From the NCBI RefSeq assembly GCF_002210095.1, contig NZ_AQQR01000005.1, forward strand, positions 124,001-188,000: a stretch of DNA of 64,000 nucleotides, written 5' to 3'. The position numbers were made by a program, and so were the translations under genes. The notes below the pieces were generated by a model. That model saw only the letters and a list, made by a program, of their open reading frames with translations. It had not been told where the DNA came from and searched no databases. The DNA is from Marinibacterium profundimaris (GTDB lineage Bacteria; Pseudomonadota; Alphaproteobacteria; Rhodobacterales; Rhodobacteraceae). This document shows, piece by piece, positions 27,141 through 36,969 of the stretch (its first letter is position 1; the number at the start of each line of letters is the position of its first letter).

Positions 27141-28084
27141 GATCTGGGCTCGCGGCTGGAGGCGAAGGTGTCGAGGCTGTCGAGGTCGGAGGTGCCCTCC
27201 ATCGGGCCGCGCCGGGTGACCGCGATGGCGCCCGAGGCCATGGCGAGGTCCAGCGCCCGGGCGGGGGACGTATCGCGCAGCCACAGCGTGGTGAAGGTCG
27301 CGCCGAAGCAGTCGCCGGCGCCGGTCGGGTCGATCTCGTCGACCGGGTAGGCGCTGGCCGACAGGCTTTGCCTGGCATCGTGAAAGGCCGCCCCGGCAGC
27401 GCCGTTCTTGTGGACGATGGCGCGGATGCCCCGGTCCAGAAGCTCGGTGATGGCCTCGGTCTCGGTGCTGGCGGCGGTGAGCAGCGTGAGTTCATCGCCG
27501 CTGGGCAGGAAGAGATCGGTTAGCGCGATCATCTCGGCCATGGCCTCGGCCAGGCCGGGGGCGAAGAGGATCTCTTTCCGCAGGTTCGGGTCGAAGGAGA
27601 CGGTGCCGCCGCGCGCCCGGATCGCCCGGGCGGTTTCGAGGTTCAGCGCCACGAAATCGGGGCCCGACAGCGATGAGCCCATGACATGCAGGTGATCGGC
27701 GCTGTCCAGCAGCGCGCGGGCCTGTGGCGTGTCATGCAGCGTGCCACAGGCGCTGTGGCGGATGTTGAACACGAAATCCCGTGCGCCGTCAGGGCGATAG
27801 CGGACAAAGGCGCTGCCGGTGGGCCGGTCGGGATCGGTGAAGATCGCGCTGGTGTCCACCCCTTCGCGGGCGAGGCGGTCGGTGTTGACCCGTCCGAAAT
27901 CGTCGTCTCCGACGGCCGAGATCAAGCCCACGGGCTGTCCCAGGCAGGCTGCCTGGGCTGCGAAGATGGCCGGCGCGCCCGAGGGAAAAGGGCCGGTCAG
28001 CGGCTGCGGCGCGGTGAAGCCATGGCCGGTCGTGTCGGCCATGATCTCGACCAGGACTTCCCCGATGATGACGATCTTCTTCAT
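27137..28084 (-). CDS. PfkB-family sugar kinase, probable D-tagatose kinase
   Basis: A 315-residue ribokinase-fold kinase. The N-terminal GE(V)LVEIMA segment, the central SFDPNLRKEI stretch, and the C-terminal DPTGAGDCF with catalytic Asp258 are typical of the family. The ATG at 28084 has a GAGGGGG site. It is cotranscribed with the PF08013 gene downstream (ATGA overlap) and divergent from a LacI regulator. The pairing with PF08013 supports phosphorylation of tagatose at C6; fructose or another ketohexose is the main alternative. Confidence 0.85.
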   Translation of the reverse strand: MKKIVIIGEVLVEIMADTTGHGFTAPQPLTGPFPSGAPAIFAAQAACLGQPVGLISAVGDDDFGRVNTDRLAREGVDTSAIFTDPDRPTGSAFVRYRPDGARDFVFNIRHSACGTLHDTPQARALLDSADHLHVMGSSLSGPDFVALNLETARAIRARGGTVSFDPNLRKEILFAPGLAEAMAEMIALTDLFLPSGDELTLLTAASTETEAITELLDRGIRAIVHKNGAAGAAFHDARQSLSASAYPVDEIDPTGAGDCFGATFTTLWLRDTSPARALDLAMASGAIAVTRRGPMEGTSDLDSLDTFASSREPRS

Positions 28085-28216
28085 GGTCCCCCTCGTGTGC
28101 CGCCGGCCCTTGATACGCGCCGGAACAGGCCGCGCGAGACGGCCGGAACGCCCCGGTCTCCCCCCGGGGCAGCGCCTTGACCGTTGCCACGCCACCCCTT
28201 TACTGTCAATAAAATA

Positions 28217-28230
28217 GTTACGCGCGTAAA
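28217..28230. promoter_or_regulatory. LacI-type operator GTTAC-N4-GTAAA (divergent promoter)
   Basis: Contains the perfect palindrome TTACGCGCGTAA (28218-28229) between the divergent kinase gene and LacI gene. The same arms and spacing recur at 29379-29392 before smoE, so both are probably bound by the LacI protein encoded between them. Confidence 0.65.
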
Positions 28231-28327
28231 GAACGGCCGGGTTGGACAAAGGGCTCCCGGAACGGCAGACTTCGGGTCCGGTTCCGGCGGTCCGGCGGGG
28301 CGGAAGGAAGAAGAGCGGGGGGGCCGC

Positions 28328-29353
28328 ATGGTCGAGAAGCGCATCAGGAACATGGAGGAATTCGCGACGGTCAGCGGGATCTCGCGGCCGACGCTGTCGA
28401 AGTATTTTCACGATCCCGGGTCTGTCCGGGCGACGACCCGCGAGCGCATCGAAAGCGCGCTGGAGCAATACGATTACCGCCCAAACATCTTTGCGATCAA
28501 CCAGAACCGCAAGCTGACCAAGACCATCGGCATCCTGGTTCCTTACCTGTCGGATCCGTTCTTTGCCGAGATGGTGCGCCTGATCGAACGGCTCTGCATC
28601 GATGCCGGGTACTGGCCCGTCGTCTTCTCTGCCCATGGCGAGACCGAGTTGGAAAACAACGCGTTGGCGACGCTGGAATCGTTGCGCCCGGCCGGTGCGC
28701 TGATCGCGCCGCTGGGGCGGTCGTCGGATTTCGAGGTGGTCGAGAGGTTCACCGAAGAGGTGCCGACCGTCGTCTTCGACAGTAACCTGGAGGTGGGTAA
28801 AGCCTTTGTCGGGAACGACAATGTCCAGTCCATCGGGCTGATCGTCGATTACCTCTGCCGCACGGGCGAACCGCCCTGCTTCTTCGAGATGCCGCCCGTG
28901 AACCCGAATGCCAACAGGCGCCGCGATACCTACGTGCAATCGATGGAGCGGCTGGGACATCAGCCGCAGGTCGTATCGGTCCGGGGCGGGGACTGGGATT
29001 TCGAGCGCATCGGTCTCGACGAGGGGATGCGCCTGATCTCGGAACGGGCGCTGCCGTCGGACACGATCCTGTGCTCCAATGATCGGCTCGCTATAGGGTT
29101 GATCGCTGCCGCTTACCAGAAGGGTCTGCGCGTCGGCCACGGCCCGGGCTGCGCGCTGCGGATCGCCGGCCATGACGACCACCCCTGGGCCCAGTTCTCC
29201 TGCCCGCCACTGACCACCGTGGCGCAGGATTACCGCGCCGTCGCAGAGCGCAGCGTAGAGATCCTGTTCAAGCTGATCGACGGCGAGGATCTCGGCGAAG
29301 AGCGCCAGATGCATTACTTCCAGGGGCGCCTTGTCTTGCGTGCATCTGCCTGA
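28328..29353 (+). CDS. LacI-family regulator of the polyol locus
   Basis: A 341-residue repressor-type protein. The N-terminal helix-turn-helix is MEEFATVSGISRPTLSKYF, followed by the hinge region and a periplasmic-binding-like effector domain (TIGILVPYLSDPFFAEM, CSNDRLAIGLIAAA, then TTVAQDY). The ATG at 28328 keeps the helix-turn-helix near the N-terminus, as in the family; the frame is open upstream. It stands between the kinase/PF08013 pair and the smo operon, each preceded by a TTAC-N4-GTAA site. Regulation of both by a polyol or its ketose is likely. Confidence 0.9.
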   Translation: MVEKRIRNMEEFATVSGISRPTLSKYFHDPGSVRATTRERIESALEQYDYRPNIFAINQNRKLTKTIGILVPYLSDPFFAEMVRLIERLCIDAGYWPVVFSAHGETELENNALATLESLRPAGALIAPLGRSSDFEVVERFTEEVPTVVFDSNLEVGKAFVGNDNVQSIGLIVDYLCRTGEPPCFFEMPPVNPNANRRRDTYVQSMERLGHQPQVVSVRGGDWDFERIGLDEGMRLISERALPSDTILCSNDRLAIGLIAAAYQKGLRVGHGPGCALRIAGHDDHPWAQFSCPPLTTVAQDYRAVAERSVEILFKLIDGEDLGEERQMHYFQGRLVLRASA

Positions 29354-29378
29354 AACATTCTGCGCCGCAGCACTAAAC

Positions 29379-29392
29379 TTTACACCCGTAAA
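29379..29392 (+). promoter_or_regulatory. LacI-type operator TTTAC-N4-GTAAA upstream of smoE
   Basis: Inverted repeat with the same arms and 4-base spacing as the site at 28217-28230. It lies just upstream of a possible -35 TTGACT (29400-29405), about 80 bases before the smoE start. Confidence 0.65.
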
Positions 29393-29467
29393 TTTTCTGT
29401 TGACTAGAATCGGGGCATGCCCTTAGGTGAGGCGCATCAGTTGCCATGCCAATGGGAGGAGACCTGG

Positions 29468-30781
29468 ATGAAACTGAAGAGCGCATTATATGCGGTCTCG
29501 GCGCTTGTAAGTGTCACCGCGACCGCCACGATCGCGGAAGAACTGACCATCGCCACCGTCAACAATTCCGACATGATCATCATGCAGAAGCTGTCGCCCC
29601 AGTGGGAAGAGGCGACGGGCAACACGCTGAATTGGGTCGTGCTGGAAGAGAACGTTCTGCGCCAGCGTGTCACCACCGACATCGCCACCGATGGCGGGTC
29701 CTTCGACATCGTGACCATCGGCGCCTACGAGGCCCCGATCTGGGGCGCGCAGGACTGGCTGGTGGGCCTGGATGACCTGGGCGACGACTACGATTACGAC
29801 GACATCTTCGAGCCGGTCCGCAACGGCCTGTCGGCCGATGGCACACTTTACGCGGTGCCGTTCTACGCGGAAAGCTCCTTCACCTTCTACCGCAAGGACC
29901 TGTTCGACGCCGCGGGGATCGAGCTGCCGGACGAGCAGATGACCTATGACGATTTCGCCGAAATCGTCGCCCAGCTGCATGACCCGGACAACGGCGTCTT
30001 CGGCACCTGCCAGCGCGGCAAGGCCGGCTGGGGCGAGAACATGGCCTTTGTCGGCCCGCTGGTGAACGCCTTTGGCGGCAAGTGGTTCGACATGGACTGG
30101 AACCCGACGATCGACAGCCCCGAATGGAACGCGGCGATCACCTACTACGTGGACCTGATGAACAACTACGGTCCCCCGGGTGCCACCGCCAACGGCCACA
30201 ACGAGAACCGCGCGCTTTTCGCGGATGGCAAATGCGCCACCTGGGTCGATGCGACCTCGGCCGCCGGGTACATCTTCAACCCGAGTGAATCCTCGGTCGC
30301 CGACAAGACCGACTTCTTCCAGGCGCCGAAGCAGGTGACCGACAAGGGCACCGGCTGGTTCTGGGCCTGGGCCCTGGCGATCCCCACTTCGTCCAAGAAC
30401 CAGGATGCCGCGAAGGACTTCCTCGCCTGGGCAACCTCGAAGGAATATGTCGAGCTGGTCGGTGAAAGCGAAGGCTGGGTCGCCGCACCTCCGGGTACGC
30501 GCAAGTCGACCTACGCCAACGAGGCCTATCTCGAGGCCGCGCCCTTCGCCGAGACGGTCGAGAACTCGATCCTTGCCGCCAACCCGGCGGACGCCACCAA
30601 GGATCCGGTGCCCTATACCGGCGTCCAGTTCGTCGCGATCCCGGAATTCCAGGGGATCGGCAACTACGTGGGGCAGCAGATCTCGGCCGCGCTTGCCGGT
30701 CAGCAGACCGTCGACGAGGCCCTGGCCAACAGCCAGCGCTTTGCCGAGCGGGAAATGACCAAGGCCGGCTACATCAAGTAA
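29468..30781 (+). CDS. smoE: Sorbitol/mannitol ABC transporter substrate-binding protein
   Basis: A 437-residue family-1 binding protein. The signal peptide MKLKSALYAVSALVSVTATA is followed by EELTIATVNNSDMIIMQKL, characteristic of SmoE-type polyol binders. A GGGAGGAG site precedes the ATG. It heads an operon whose order (binding protein, two permeases, ATPase, sorbitol dehydrogenase, mannitol dehydrogenase) is that of Rhodobacter sphaeroides smoEFGKS-mtlK. The ligands are presumably sorbitol and mannitol, perhaps also other hexitols. Confidence 0.92.
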   Translation: MKLKSALYAVSALVSVTATATIAEELTIATVNNSDMIIMQKLSPQWEEATGNTLNWVVLEENVLRQRVTTDIATDGGSFDIVTIGAYEAPIWGAQDWLVGLDDLGDDYDYDDIFEPVRNGLSADGTLYAVPFYAESSFTFYRKDLFDAAGIELPDEQMTYDDFAEIVAQLHDPDNGVFGTCQRGKAGWGENMAFVGPLVNAFGGKWFDMDWNPTIDSPEWNAAITYYVDLMNNYGPPGATANGHNENRALFADGKCATWVDATSAAGYIFNPSESSVADKTDFFQAPKQVTDKGTGWFWAWALAIPTSSKNQDAAKDFLAWATSKEYVELVGESEGWVAAPPGTRKSTYANEAYLEAAPFAETVENSILAANPADATKDPVPYTGVQFVAIPEFQGIGNYVGQQISAALAGQQTVDEALANSQRFAEREMTKAGYIK

Positions 30782-30789
30782 CCTCCCAA

Positions 30790-30825
30790 GGGGGCGGGCC
30801 GGTCTTCCGGGATCGGTCCGCCCCC
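30790..30825 (+). promoter_or_regulatory. Intercistronic hairpin after smoE
   Basis: A 15-bp stem (30790-30804 with 30811-30825) with a 6-base loop. It is fully paired, counting two G-U wobbles. Only GTTT follows. It lies in the 153-base gap before smoF and probably limits transcription into, or protects mRNA ahead of, the permease genes. Confidence 0.65.
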
Positions 30826-30934
30826 GTTTCCCCCCGTTACGCAAGAATTCCTTCGTACCCGTGAACGATGCGCGCCGAAGGCCCATGGACTGCTACAGAC
30901 CTGGTGCCCCTTCGACCGTATCGAGGAGGCCCGC

Positions 30935-31807
30935 ATGGCGACCAAGGCATCCCGCGCCGCTGCCCGGCTGATGATCTCTCCCTCCGTATTGCTGCTGCTT
31001 GGATGGATGATCGTACCGCTGAGCATGACGCTCTACTTCTCATTCCTGCGCTACAACCTGATCATGCCGGGCGACAATCCCTTCGTGGGATGGGAGAACT
31101 ACTACTGGTTCTTCACCGACCCCAGCTTCAAGGACGCGATGATCAACACGCTGCTGCTGGTGGGCGGCGTGCTGCTGATCACCGTCATCGGCGGGACGCT
31201 CTTCGCGCTGCTGCTGGATCAGCCGATGTGGGGGCAGGGGATCATCCGGATCATGGTGATCGCGCCCTTCTTCGTGATGCCGACGGTCTCGGGCCTTGTC
31301 TGGAAGAACATGTTCATGAATCCGGTGAACGGGATCTTCGGACACCTGGCCTCCAGCCTCGGGCTGCAACCTCTGGATTTCTTCAGCCAGATCCCGCTCT
31401 TGTCGATCATCCTGATCGTCAGCTGGCAATGGCTGCCCTTCGCCACGCTGATCCTGCTGACCGCGCTGCAATCGCTGGACCAGGAACAGCTTGAGGCCGC
31501 CGAGATGGACGGGGCCAGCTGGGCCAGCCGCTTCTGGTACATCATGCTGCCGCACCTGGCCCGCGCCATCACGGTGGTGATCCTGATCCAGACGATCTTC
31601 CTGCTGTCGATCTTCGCCGAGATCCTGGTGACAACCAACGGCGGCCCCGGCACGGCGACAACCAACCTGACCTACCTGATCTACGTCTCGTCCCTGCTGC
31701 AATACGACGTGGGCATGGGGTCCGCGGGGGGCGTGATCGCCATCATCCTGGCCAATATCGTCGCGATCTTCCTGATGCGGATGATCGGCAAGAACCTGGA
31801 CGCCTGA
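30935..31807 (+). CDS. smoF: Polyol ABC transporter permease, SmoF-like
   Basis: A 290-residue MalF-type permease. Six membrane segments are apparent, beginning with LLLLGWMIVPLSMTLYFSF. The ATPase-contact loop is EAAEMDGASWASRFWYIMLP. A GAGGAGG site lies seven bases before the ATG. It forms the heterodimeric channel with SmoG, 10 bases downstream. Confidence 0.92.
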   Translation: MATKASRAAARLMISPSVLLLLGWMIVPLSMTLYFSFLRYNLIMPGDNPFVGWENYYWFFTDPSFKDAMINTLLLVGGVLLITVIGGTLFALLLDQPMWGQGIIRIMVIAPFFVMPTVSGLVWKNMFMNPVNGIFGHLASSLGLQPLDFFSQIPLLSIILIVSWQWLPFATLILLTALQSLDQEQLEAAEMDGASWASRFWYIMLPHLARAITVVILIQTIFLLSIFAEILVTTNGGPGTATTNLTYLIYVSSLLQYDVGMGSAGGVIAIILANIVAIFLMRMIGKNLDA

Positions 31808-31817
31808 GGAGGACATC

Positions 31818-32651
31818 ATGGCACGCGCTGTCACCCCATCCCGCAAGGCCTTCACCACCGTCGTCGCCGGTCTGCTGGGCCTGATGATGTTCTTCCCGGT
31901 GCTCTGGATCTTCATCCTCTCGTTCAAATCCGAGGGCGACGCGATCAAGGCTCCGATGGAGATCCTGTTCAACACCGGCTGGACCACGGAAAGCTACGGC
32001 GCCGTGCAGGAGAGGTCGGATTACTTCAAGCACTTCTGGAACTCGGTCATCATCTCGGTCGGCTCCACGGTGCTGGGCCTGGCCGTCGCGATCCCGGCGG
32101 CCTGGGCCATGGCCTTTGTCCCCGGCAAGCGGACCAAGGACGTGCTGATGTGGATGCTGTCGACCAAGATGCTGCCGCCCGTCGGCGTGCTGGTGCCGAT
32201 CTACCTGATCTTCCGCGACCTCGGGCTGCTCGACAGCCGCGTGGGTCTGGTCTTCGTGCTGATGATGATCAACCTGCCGATCATCATCTGGATGCTCTAC
32301 ACCTATTTCCGCGAAATCCCGGGCGAGATCCTGGAAGCCGCGCGGATGGACGGGGCGTCCCTGCGCAACGAAGTAATCTATGTCCTGACGCCGATGGCGG
32401 TGCCGGGCATGGCCTCGACCATGCTGCTGAATGTCATTCTCGCCTGGAACGAAGCCTTCTGGACGCTGAACCTGACGGCGGCCAATGCCGCGCCGCTCAC
32501 GGCCTTCATCGCCAGCTACTCCAGCCCCGAAGGGCTGTTCTACGCCAAGCTCAGCGCCGCCTCGGTCATGGCGATCGCGCCGATCCTGATCATGGGCTGG
32601 TTCAGCCAGAAACAACTCGTCCGGGGCCTGACCTTCGGCGCGGTGAAATAG
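31818..32651 (+). CDS. smoG: Polyol ABC transporter permease, SmoG-like
   Basis: A 277-residue MalG-type permease with an N-terminal membrane segment ([20 protein letters not shown]) and the EAA loop [28 protein letters not shown] site precedes the ATG. Its ten-base spacings to smoF and smoK indicate one transcript. Confidence 0.92.
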   Translation: MARAVTPSRKAFTTVVAGLLGLMMFFPVLWIFILSFKSEGDAIKAPMEILFNTGWTTESYGAVQERSDYFKHFWNSVIISVGSTVLGLAVAIPAAWAMAFVPGKRTKDVLMWMLSTKMLPPVGVLVPIYLIFRDLGLLDSRVGLVFVLMMINLPIIIWMLYTYFREIPGEILEAARMDGASLRNEVIYVLTPMAVPGMASTMLLNVILAWNEAFWTLNLTAANAAPLTAFIASYSSPEGLFYAKLSAASVMAIAPILIMGWFSQKQLVRGLTFGAVK

Positions 32652-32661
32652 GGAGGTCACA

Positions 32662-33666
32662 ATGGGACGCATTCAGCTCAAACAGGTCAAGAAGGCCTTT
32701 GGCGATGTGACGGTCATTCCGCCGCTGGACCTGGAAATCGAGGACGGGGAATTCGTCGTCTTCGTCGGCCCCTCCGGCTGCGGAAAGTCCACGCTGCTGC
32801 GCCTGATCGCCGGGCTCGAGGACGTGACCGGTGGCGTGATCGAGATCGACGGTGCGGATGCCACCGGCCTGCCGCCCGCCAAGCGCGGCCTTGCCATGGT
32901 GTTCCAGAGTTACGCCCTGTACCCGCACATGTCCGTGCGCAAGAACATCGCCTTCCCGATGAAGATGGCCGGGGTGCCGCAGGACGAGCAGGAGAAACGC
33001 ATCAGCGACGCGGCGCGGGCGCTGAACCTGACCGATTACCTCGACCGGCGGCCGGGCCAGCTCTCGGGCGGTCAGCGCCAGCGTGTCGCGATCGGCCGCG
33101 CCATCGTGCGCGAGCCCTCGGCCTTCCTGTTTGACGAGCCGCTGTCGAACCTCGATGCGGCCCTGCGGGTGGGGATGCGGATGGAGATCTCGGAGCTGCA
33201 CGAAAAGCTTGAAACCACCATGATCTACGTCACCCACGACCAGGTCGAGGCGATGACCATGGCCGACAAGATCGTCGTGCTGCAGGCCGGCGTGGTCGAG
33301 CAGGTCGGCACTCCGCTGGACCTGTATCGCGCGCCGCAGAACCGGTTTGTCGCAGGCTTCATCGGCTCGCCCAAGATGAACTTCATCGAAGGCCCGGAGG
33401 CTGCGAACCACGGCGCCCATGCCATCGGGATCCGGCCCGAGCACCTGGACGCCTCGACCGAAAGCGGCGCCTGGAAGGGCAGGGTGGGCGTGTCCGAACA
33501 CCTGGGCTCCGACACGTTCCTGCATGTCCACGACACCGGGCTGGCCGAAACGATGACCGTCCGCGTGGACGGCGAATTCGGCCTGCATGCCGGCGATGAC
33601 GTCTGGCTGACGCCGGACCCCGACAAGATCCACAAGTTCGACGCGAAAGGGCTGCGCATCACATGA
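32662..33666 (+). CDS. smoK: Polyol ABC transporter ATP-binding protein, SmoK (MalK family)
   Basis: A 334-residue ATPase with Walker [11 protein letters not shown], signature [15 protein letters not shown], Walker [12 protein letters not shown] and the H-loop [12 protein letters not shown]. The C-terminal third is the OB-fold regulatory domain of MalK/UgpC proteins (IGIRPEHLD). It is slightly shorter than MalK (about 370), as usual for SmoK. The stop overlaps the sorbitol dehydrogenase start by four bases. Confidence 0.93.
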   Translation: MGRIQLKQVKKAFGDVTVIPPLDLEIEDGEFVVFVGPSGCGKSTLLRLIAGLEDVTGGVIEIDGADATGLPPAKRGLAMVFQSYALYPHMSVRKNIAFPMKMAGVPQDEQEKRISDAARALNLTDYLDRRPGQLSGGQRQRVAIGRAIVREPSAFLFDEPLSNLDAALRVGMRMEISELHEKLETTMIYVTHDQVEAMTMADKIVVLQAGVVEQVGTPLDLYRAPQNRFVAGFIGSPKMNFIEGPEAANHGAHAIGIRPEHLDASTESGAWKGRVGVSEHLGSDTFLHVHDTGLAETMTVRVDGEFGLHAGDDVWLTPDPDKIHKFDAKGLRIT

Positions 33667-34436
33667 AACGACTGGACGGAAAATCCGCCCTCATTACCGG
33701 CGCCGCCCGCGGCATCGGCAAGGGCTTCGCGGCCGCCTATCTCCGCGAAGGCGCGACGGTCGCAATCGGCGACATCAACATGGAGGCCGCCGAGGCCACC
33801 GCCGCCGAACTGGGCGAGGGCGCTTATGCCGTGCACCTGGACGTGACCAGCCAGGACAGCATCGGCGCGGGCATCGCCACGGTGGTGGACAAGGCCGGCA
33901 AGCTCGACATCCTGATCAACAACGCCGCGCTCTTCGACGCGGCCGAGACGGTCGACATCACGCGCGAAAGCTATGACAAGCTTTATTCCGTCAACGTCGC
34001 CGGCACGCTTTTCACCATGCAGGCGGCCGCGCGCCAGATGATCGCCCAGGGCCACGGCGGCAAGATCATCAATATGGCCAGCCAGGCTGGGCGTCGGGGC
34101 GAAAGCCTTGTGCTGGTCTATTGCTCGACCAAGGCGGCGGTGATTTCAATGACGCAATCCGCCGGGCTGAACCTGATCAAGCACGGGATCAACGTGAACG
34201 CCATCGCGCCCGGCGTGGTGGACGGCGAACACTGGGTCCACGTGGATGCGATGTTTGCCAAGCTTGAAGGCAAGGAACCGGGCCAGAAGAAACGCGAGGT
34301 CGAGGCCGGGGTGCCCGCGGGCCGCTATGCCACGCCCGAGGATCTTGCCGGCATGGCCGTCTTCCTGGCCTCGAAGGACTCCGACTACATCGTCTCGCAG
34401 ACCTACAATGTCGATGGCGGGCAGTGGATGAGCTGA
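33663..34436 (+). CDS. smoS: Sorbitol dehydrogenase, short-chain family
   Basis: A 257-residue short-chain dehydrogenase oxidising sorbitol to fructose (and, in Rhodobacter, galactitol to tagatose) with NAD+. The sequence is very close to Rhodobacter Smo[28 protein letters not shown], and [17 protein letters not shown]. The cofactor motif TGAARGIG (12-19) and catalytic Ser140, Tyr153 and Lys157 are present. It is translated from an ATGA overlap with smoK, tying uptake to the first oxidation step. Confidence 0.94.
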   Translation: MKRLDGKSALITGAARGIGKGFAAAYLREGATVAIGDINMEAAEATAAELGEGAYAVHLDVTSQDSIGAGIATVVDKAGKLDILINNAALFDAAETVDITRESYDKLYSVNVAGTLFTMQAAARQMIAQGHGGKIINMASQAGRRGESLVLVYCSTKAAVISMTQSAGLNLIKHGINVNAIAPGVVDGEHWVHVDAMFAKLEGKEPGQKKREVEAGVPAGRYATPEDLAGMAVFLASKDSDYIVSQTYNVDGGQWMS

Positions 34437-34470
34437 GCGCTCATCCCCTGTTCCAATCGCGGAGGCCCCC

Positions 34471-35940
34471 ATGCCGATCCAGCTTTCCAACGCCACGCTG
34501 CCGGACCTGCCCGAGGAGGTCCGGCGCCCGGGCTATGATCGCGCCGCGCTGAGCCCGGGCATCGTCCATATCGGACTCGGCAATTTTCACCGCGCGCACC
34601 AGGCCTGGTACCTGCATCGGCTGATGGAGCAGGGCAAGGCGCTGGACTGGGCCATCATGGGGGCCGGTGTCCGCCCCAACGACGAGGCGCAGCGGCTCAA
34701 GCTTGCCGCGCAGGATTACATGACCACATTGATCGAGCTGGACCCGACGGGCCGCTCGGCCGAGGTGGTTGGGTCCATGATCGGTTATGTCCCGGTGGAG
34801 CAGGGCAACGGCCCGCTGATCGCCCAGATGCTCGACCCGGCGATTCGCATCGTCGGGCTGACCGTGACCGAGGGCGGCTATTACCTCGACCCGGCGACCA
34901 AGCGGTTCGATCCCGAACATCCCGACATCCGCCACGACATCGCCCATCTGGACACGCCGCGCACCGTCTTCGGCGCCATCGTCTCGGCGCTGGCCAGCCG
35001 GCGCGAGGCGGGCACGGGGCCCTTCACCTGCCTCAGCTGCGACAACCTGCCCGGCAATGGGCGGATCATGCGCGAGGTTATCGTCACCTTGGCGCAACTT
35101 GCCGATCCCGAGCTGGGCGCATGGATCGAGGCAAATGTCACCTTCCCCAATTCCATGGTCGATTGCATCGTCCCCGCCACCGGCCCGCGCGAGCTGGCCC
35201 TGGTGCGAGAGTTTGGCATTGCCGACCAGGTGCCGGTGACGCACGAGAACTTCCGCCAATGGGTGATCGAGGACGAATTCTGCGCCGGTCGCCCGCCCTG
35301 GGAAGAGGTCGGCGCCACGATCACCGACGATGTCCACGATTACGAGGCGATGAAGCTGAGGATCCTCAACGGTGGCCACCAGGTCATCGCCGCCCCGGCC
35401 GAGATCCTGGGGCTGGAGACGATCAGCCAGACGATGGAGCACCCGCTGATCCGGGGCCTGTTCCGCAAGATCGCGCTGGAAGAGGTGTCGCCACATCTTC
35501 ACGCCGTCCCCGACATGACGCCCGAAGCCTATGTCGACCTGATCGACGAACGCTTCTCCAACCCGGCCATTGCCGACACGGTGCGCAGGGTGGCCTTTGA
35601 CGGGTCGTCGCGCCACACCGGGGCTGTCGTGCCGGGGATCCACGACGCGGTGAAGGCCGGCACGCCGGTCAGCGGGCTCGCCCTGTCGCAGGCGCTCTGG
35701 GCGCGGATGTGCACCGGCCGGCGTGAGAACGGCAGCACGATCGAGCCCAACGACCCGGATTGGGACGACCTGCAGGCCGTCGCACAAGCAGCGCAGGACG
35801 ACCCCGCTGCCTGGCTCGAACAGCGGCATTTCTACGGGTCGCTGGCCGATGATCCGGTGTTTGCCCCGGCCTTCGCCGCCTGGCTGCGGCAGATCTGGGA
35901 CGAGGGCACCGAGGCCGCCCTGCGGTCCTACCTGACCTGA
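34471..35940 (+). CDS. mtlK: Mannitol 2-dehydrogenase
   Basis: A 489-residue polyol-specific long-chain dehydrogenase oxidising mannitol to fructose. The signature K-x4-N-x2-H is at Lys295, Asn300 and His303 (KLRILNGGHQ), the same numbers as in the Pseudomonas fluorescens enzyme. The N-terminal GIVHIGLGNFHRAHQAWYL is the cofactor-domain hallmark. It follows smoS by 34 bases with a GGAGG site, in the Rhodobacter smo order. Confidence 0.94.
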   Translation: MPIQLSNATLPDLPEEVRRPGYDRAALSPGIVHIGLGNFHRAHQAWYLHRLMEQGKALDWAIMGAGVRPNDEAQRLKLAAQDYMTTLIELDPTGRSAEVVGSMIGYVPVEQGNGPLIAQMLDPAIRIVGLTVTEGGYYLDPATKRFDPEHPDIRHDIAHLDTPRTVFGAIVSALASRREAGTGPFTCLSCDNLPGNGRIMREVIVTLAQLADPELGAWIEANVTFPNSMVDCIVPATGPRELALVREFGIADQVPVTHENFRQWVIEDEFCAGRPPWEEVGATITDDVHDYEAMKLRILNGGHQVIAAPAEILGLETISQTMEHPLIRGLFRKIALEEVSPHLHAVPDMTPEAYVDLIDERFSNPAIADTVRRVAFDGSSRHTGAVVPGIHDAVKAGTPVSGLALSQALWARMCTGRRENGSTIEPNDPDWDDLQAVAQAAQDDPAAWLEQRHFYGSLADDPVFAPAFAAWLRQIWDEGTEAALRSYLT

Positions 35941-35949
35941 GGAATTCCA

Positions 35950-36948
35950 ATGCAGGCGATTCTATTCCCCGAGCGCAACTCGGTCGACCTTGCCACACTG
36001 CCCGATCCGCGCCCCGGACCGGGCGAAGTTCTGGTGGCGGTGCGTGCCAGCGGCATCTGCCACACCGACATCGAGGTGCTGCGCGGCAATTACGGCACCT
36101 CGGCCTTCCCGGTGGTGCCGGGGCATGAATATGCCGGGGTGATCGAAGAGATCGGTGCAGGGGTCCAGGGGCTGGCGCCGGGCGACCGCGTGGCCGTGGA
36201 CCCGAACGTGGAATGCGGCCGATGCGCCGCCTGCACGCGCGGCTGGGCGCATCTTTGCGAGGACCTGCGCGCCTATGGCGTCACCCAGAACGGCGGCTTT
36301 GCCGACCGCAGCGTGGTTCGCGCGGGCGCCGTGCACCCCATAGGCGACATGGCCTATGACAAAGCCGCCCTGGCCGAGCCGCTGGGCTGCGTGCTGAACG
36401 GTCTGGGTGCCGCGCGGGCAGAACAGGCGCGCAACGCGCTGATCATCGGCGCGGGACCGATCGGCCTGCTGCTGGCATTCGGGCTACGCGGTGTGGGCGT
36501 GACGGACATCACGCTTTCGGATCTAGAGCCGTCGCGGCTGGACCTGGCGCGCGAGCTGGGCTTTGGCACTGTCAGCGCGCGGGATCCGAACCCGGACCTG
36601 CGCCATGCCTTCGACCTTGCCATCGACGCCACCGGCGTTCCGGCCGTGGCCGCCGGGCTGATCGACCACGTGGCCAATGGCGGCACCGGGCTCTTCTTCG
36701 GTGTCTGTCCGTCTCAGGCGCGGATCGAGATCTCTCCGTTCGAGCTGTTCCGCCGCCAGGTCACGCTGGCCGGGTCGCATTCGCTGAACCACAACATTCC
36801 GCAGGCGCTGGATCTGCTGCGCGGGGCCGATGACAGCATCCTGCGGCTTGTCACCCACAGGCTGCCACTGGACGAGGTGGCCGGCGTCTTCCGGGGCAGC
36901 GCCCCGGCTGGCGGGCTGAAGATCCAGGCGGTCTGGCCCGGCGCCTGA
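35950..36948 (+). CDS. Zinc-dependent polyol dehydrogenase (PF00107 family)
   Basis: A 332-residue medium-chain dehydrogenase. The catalytic zinc site is Cys37 with His59-Glu60 (GHEYAG); the structural zinc site is complete (Cys89, 92, 95, 103 in CGRCAACTRGWAHLC). The cofactor motif is GAGPIG. It follows mtlK by nine bases. In Agrobacterium a PF00107 enzyme turns D-altritol into D-tagatose beside PF00294 and PF08013 genes, and the same three families sit in this locus. An altritol, galactitol or iditol substrate is therefore likely; the exact polyol is unproven. Confidence 0.88.
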   Translation: MQAILFPERNSVDLATLPDPRPGPGEVLVAVRASGICHTDIEVLRGNYGTSAFPVVPGHEYAGVIEEIGAGVQGLAPGDRVAVDPNVECGRCAACTRGWAHLCEDLRAYGVTQNGGFADRSVVRAGAVHPIGDMAYDKAALAEPLGCVLNGLGAARAEQARNALIIGAGPIGLLLAFGLRGVGVTDITLSDLEPSRLDLARELGFGTVSARDPNPDLRHAFDLAIDATGVPAVAAGLIDHVANGGTGLFFGVCPSQARIEISPFELFRRQVTLAGSHSLNHNIPQALDLLRGADDSILRLVTHRLPLDEVAGVFRGSAPAGGLKIQAVWPGA

Positions 36949-36969
36949 CGCGGCGCCGCGCGGGCCCGG

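Noticed and set aside
25890-28084. Tagatose-bisphosphate aldolase (GatYZ) pathway
   Set aside because: No class II aldolase catalytic subunit is encoded in the window, and the kinase plus dehydrogenase context fits the epimerase route better.
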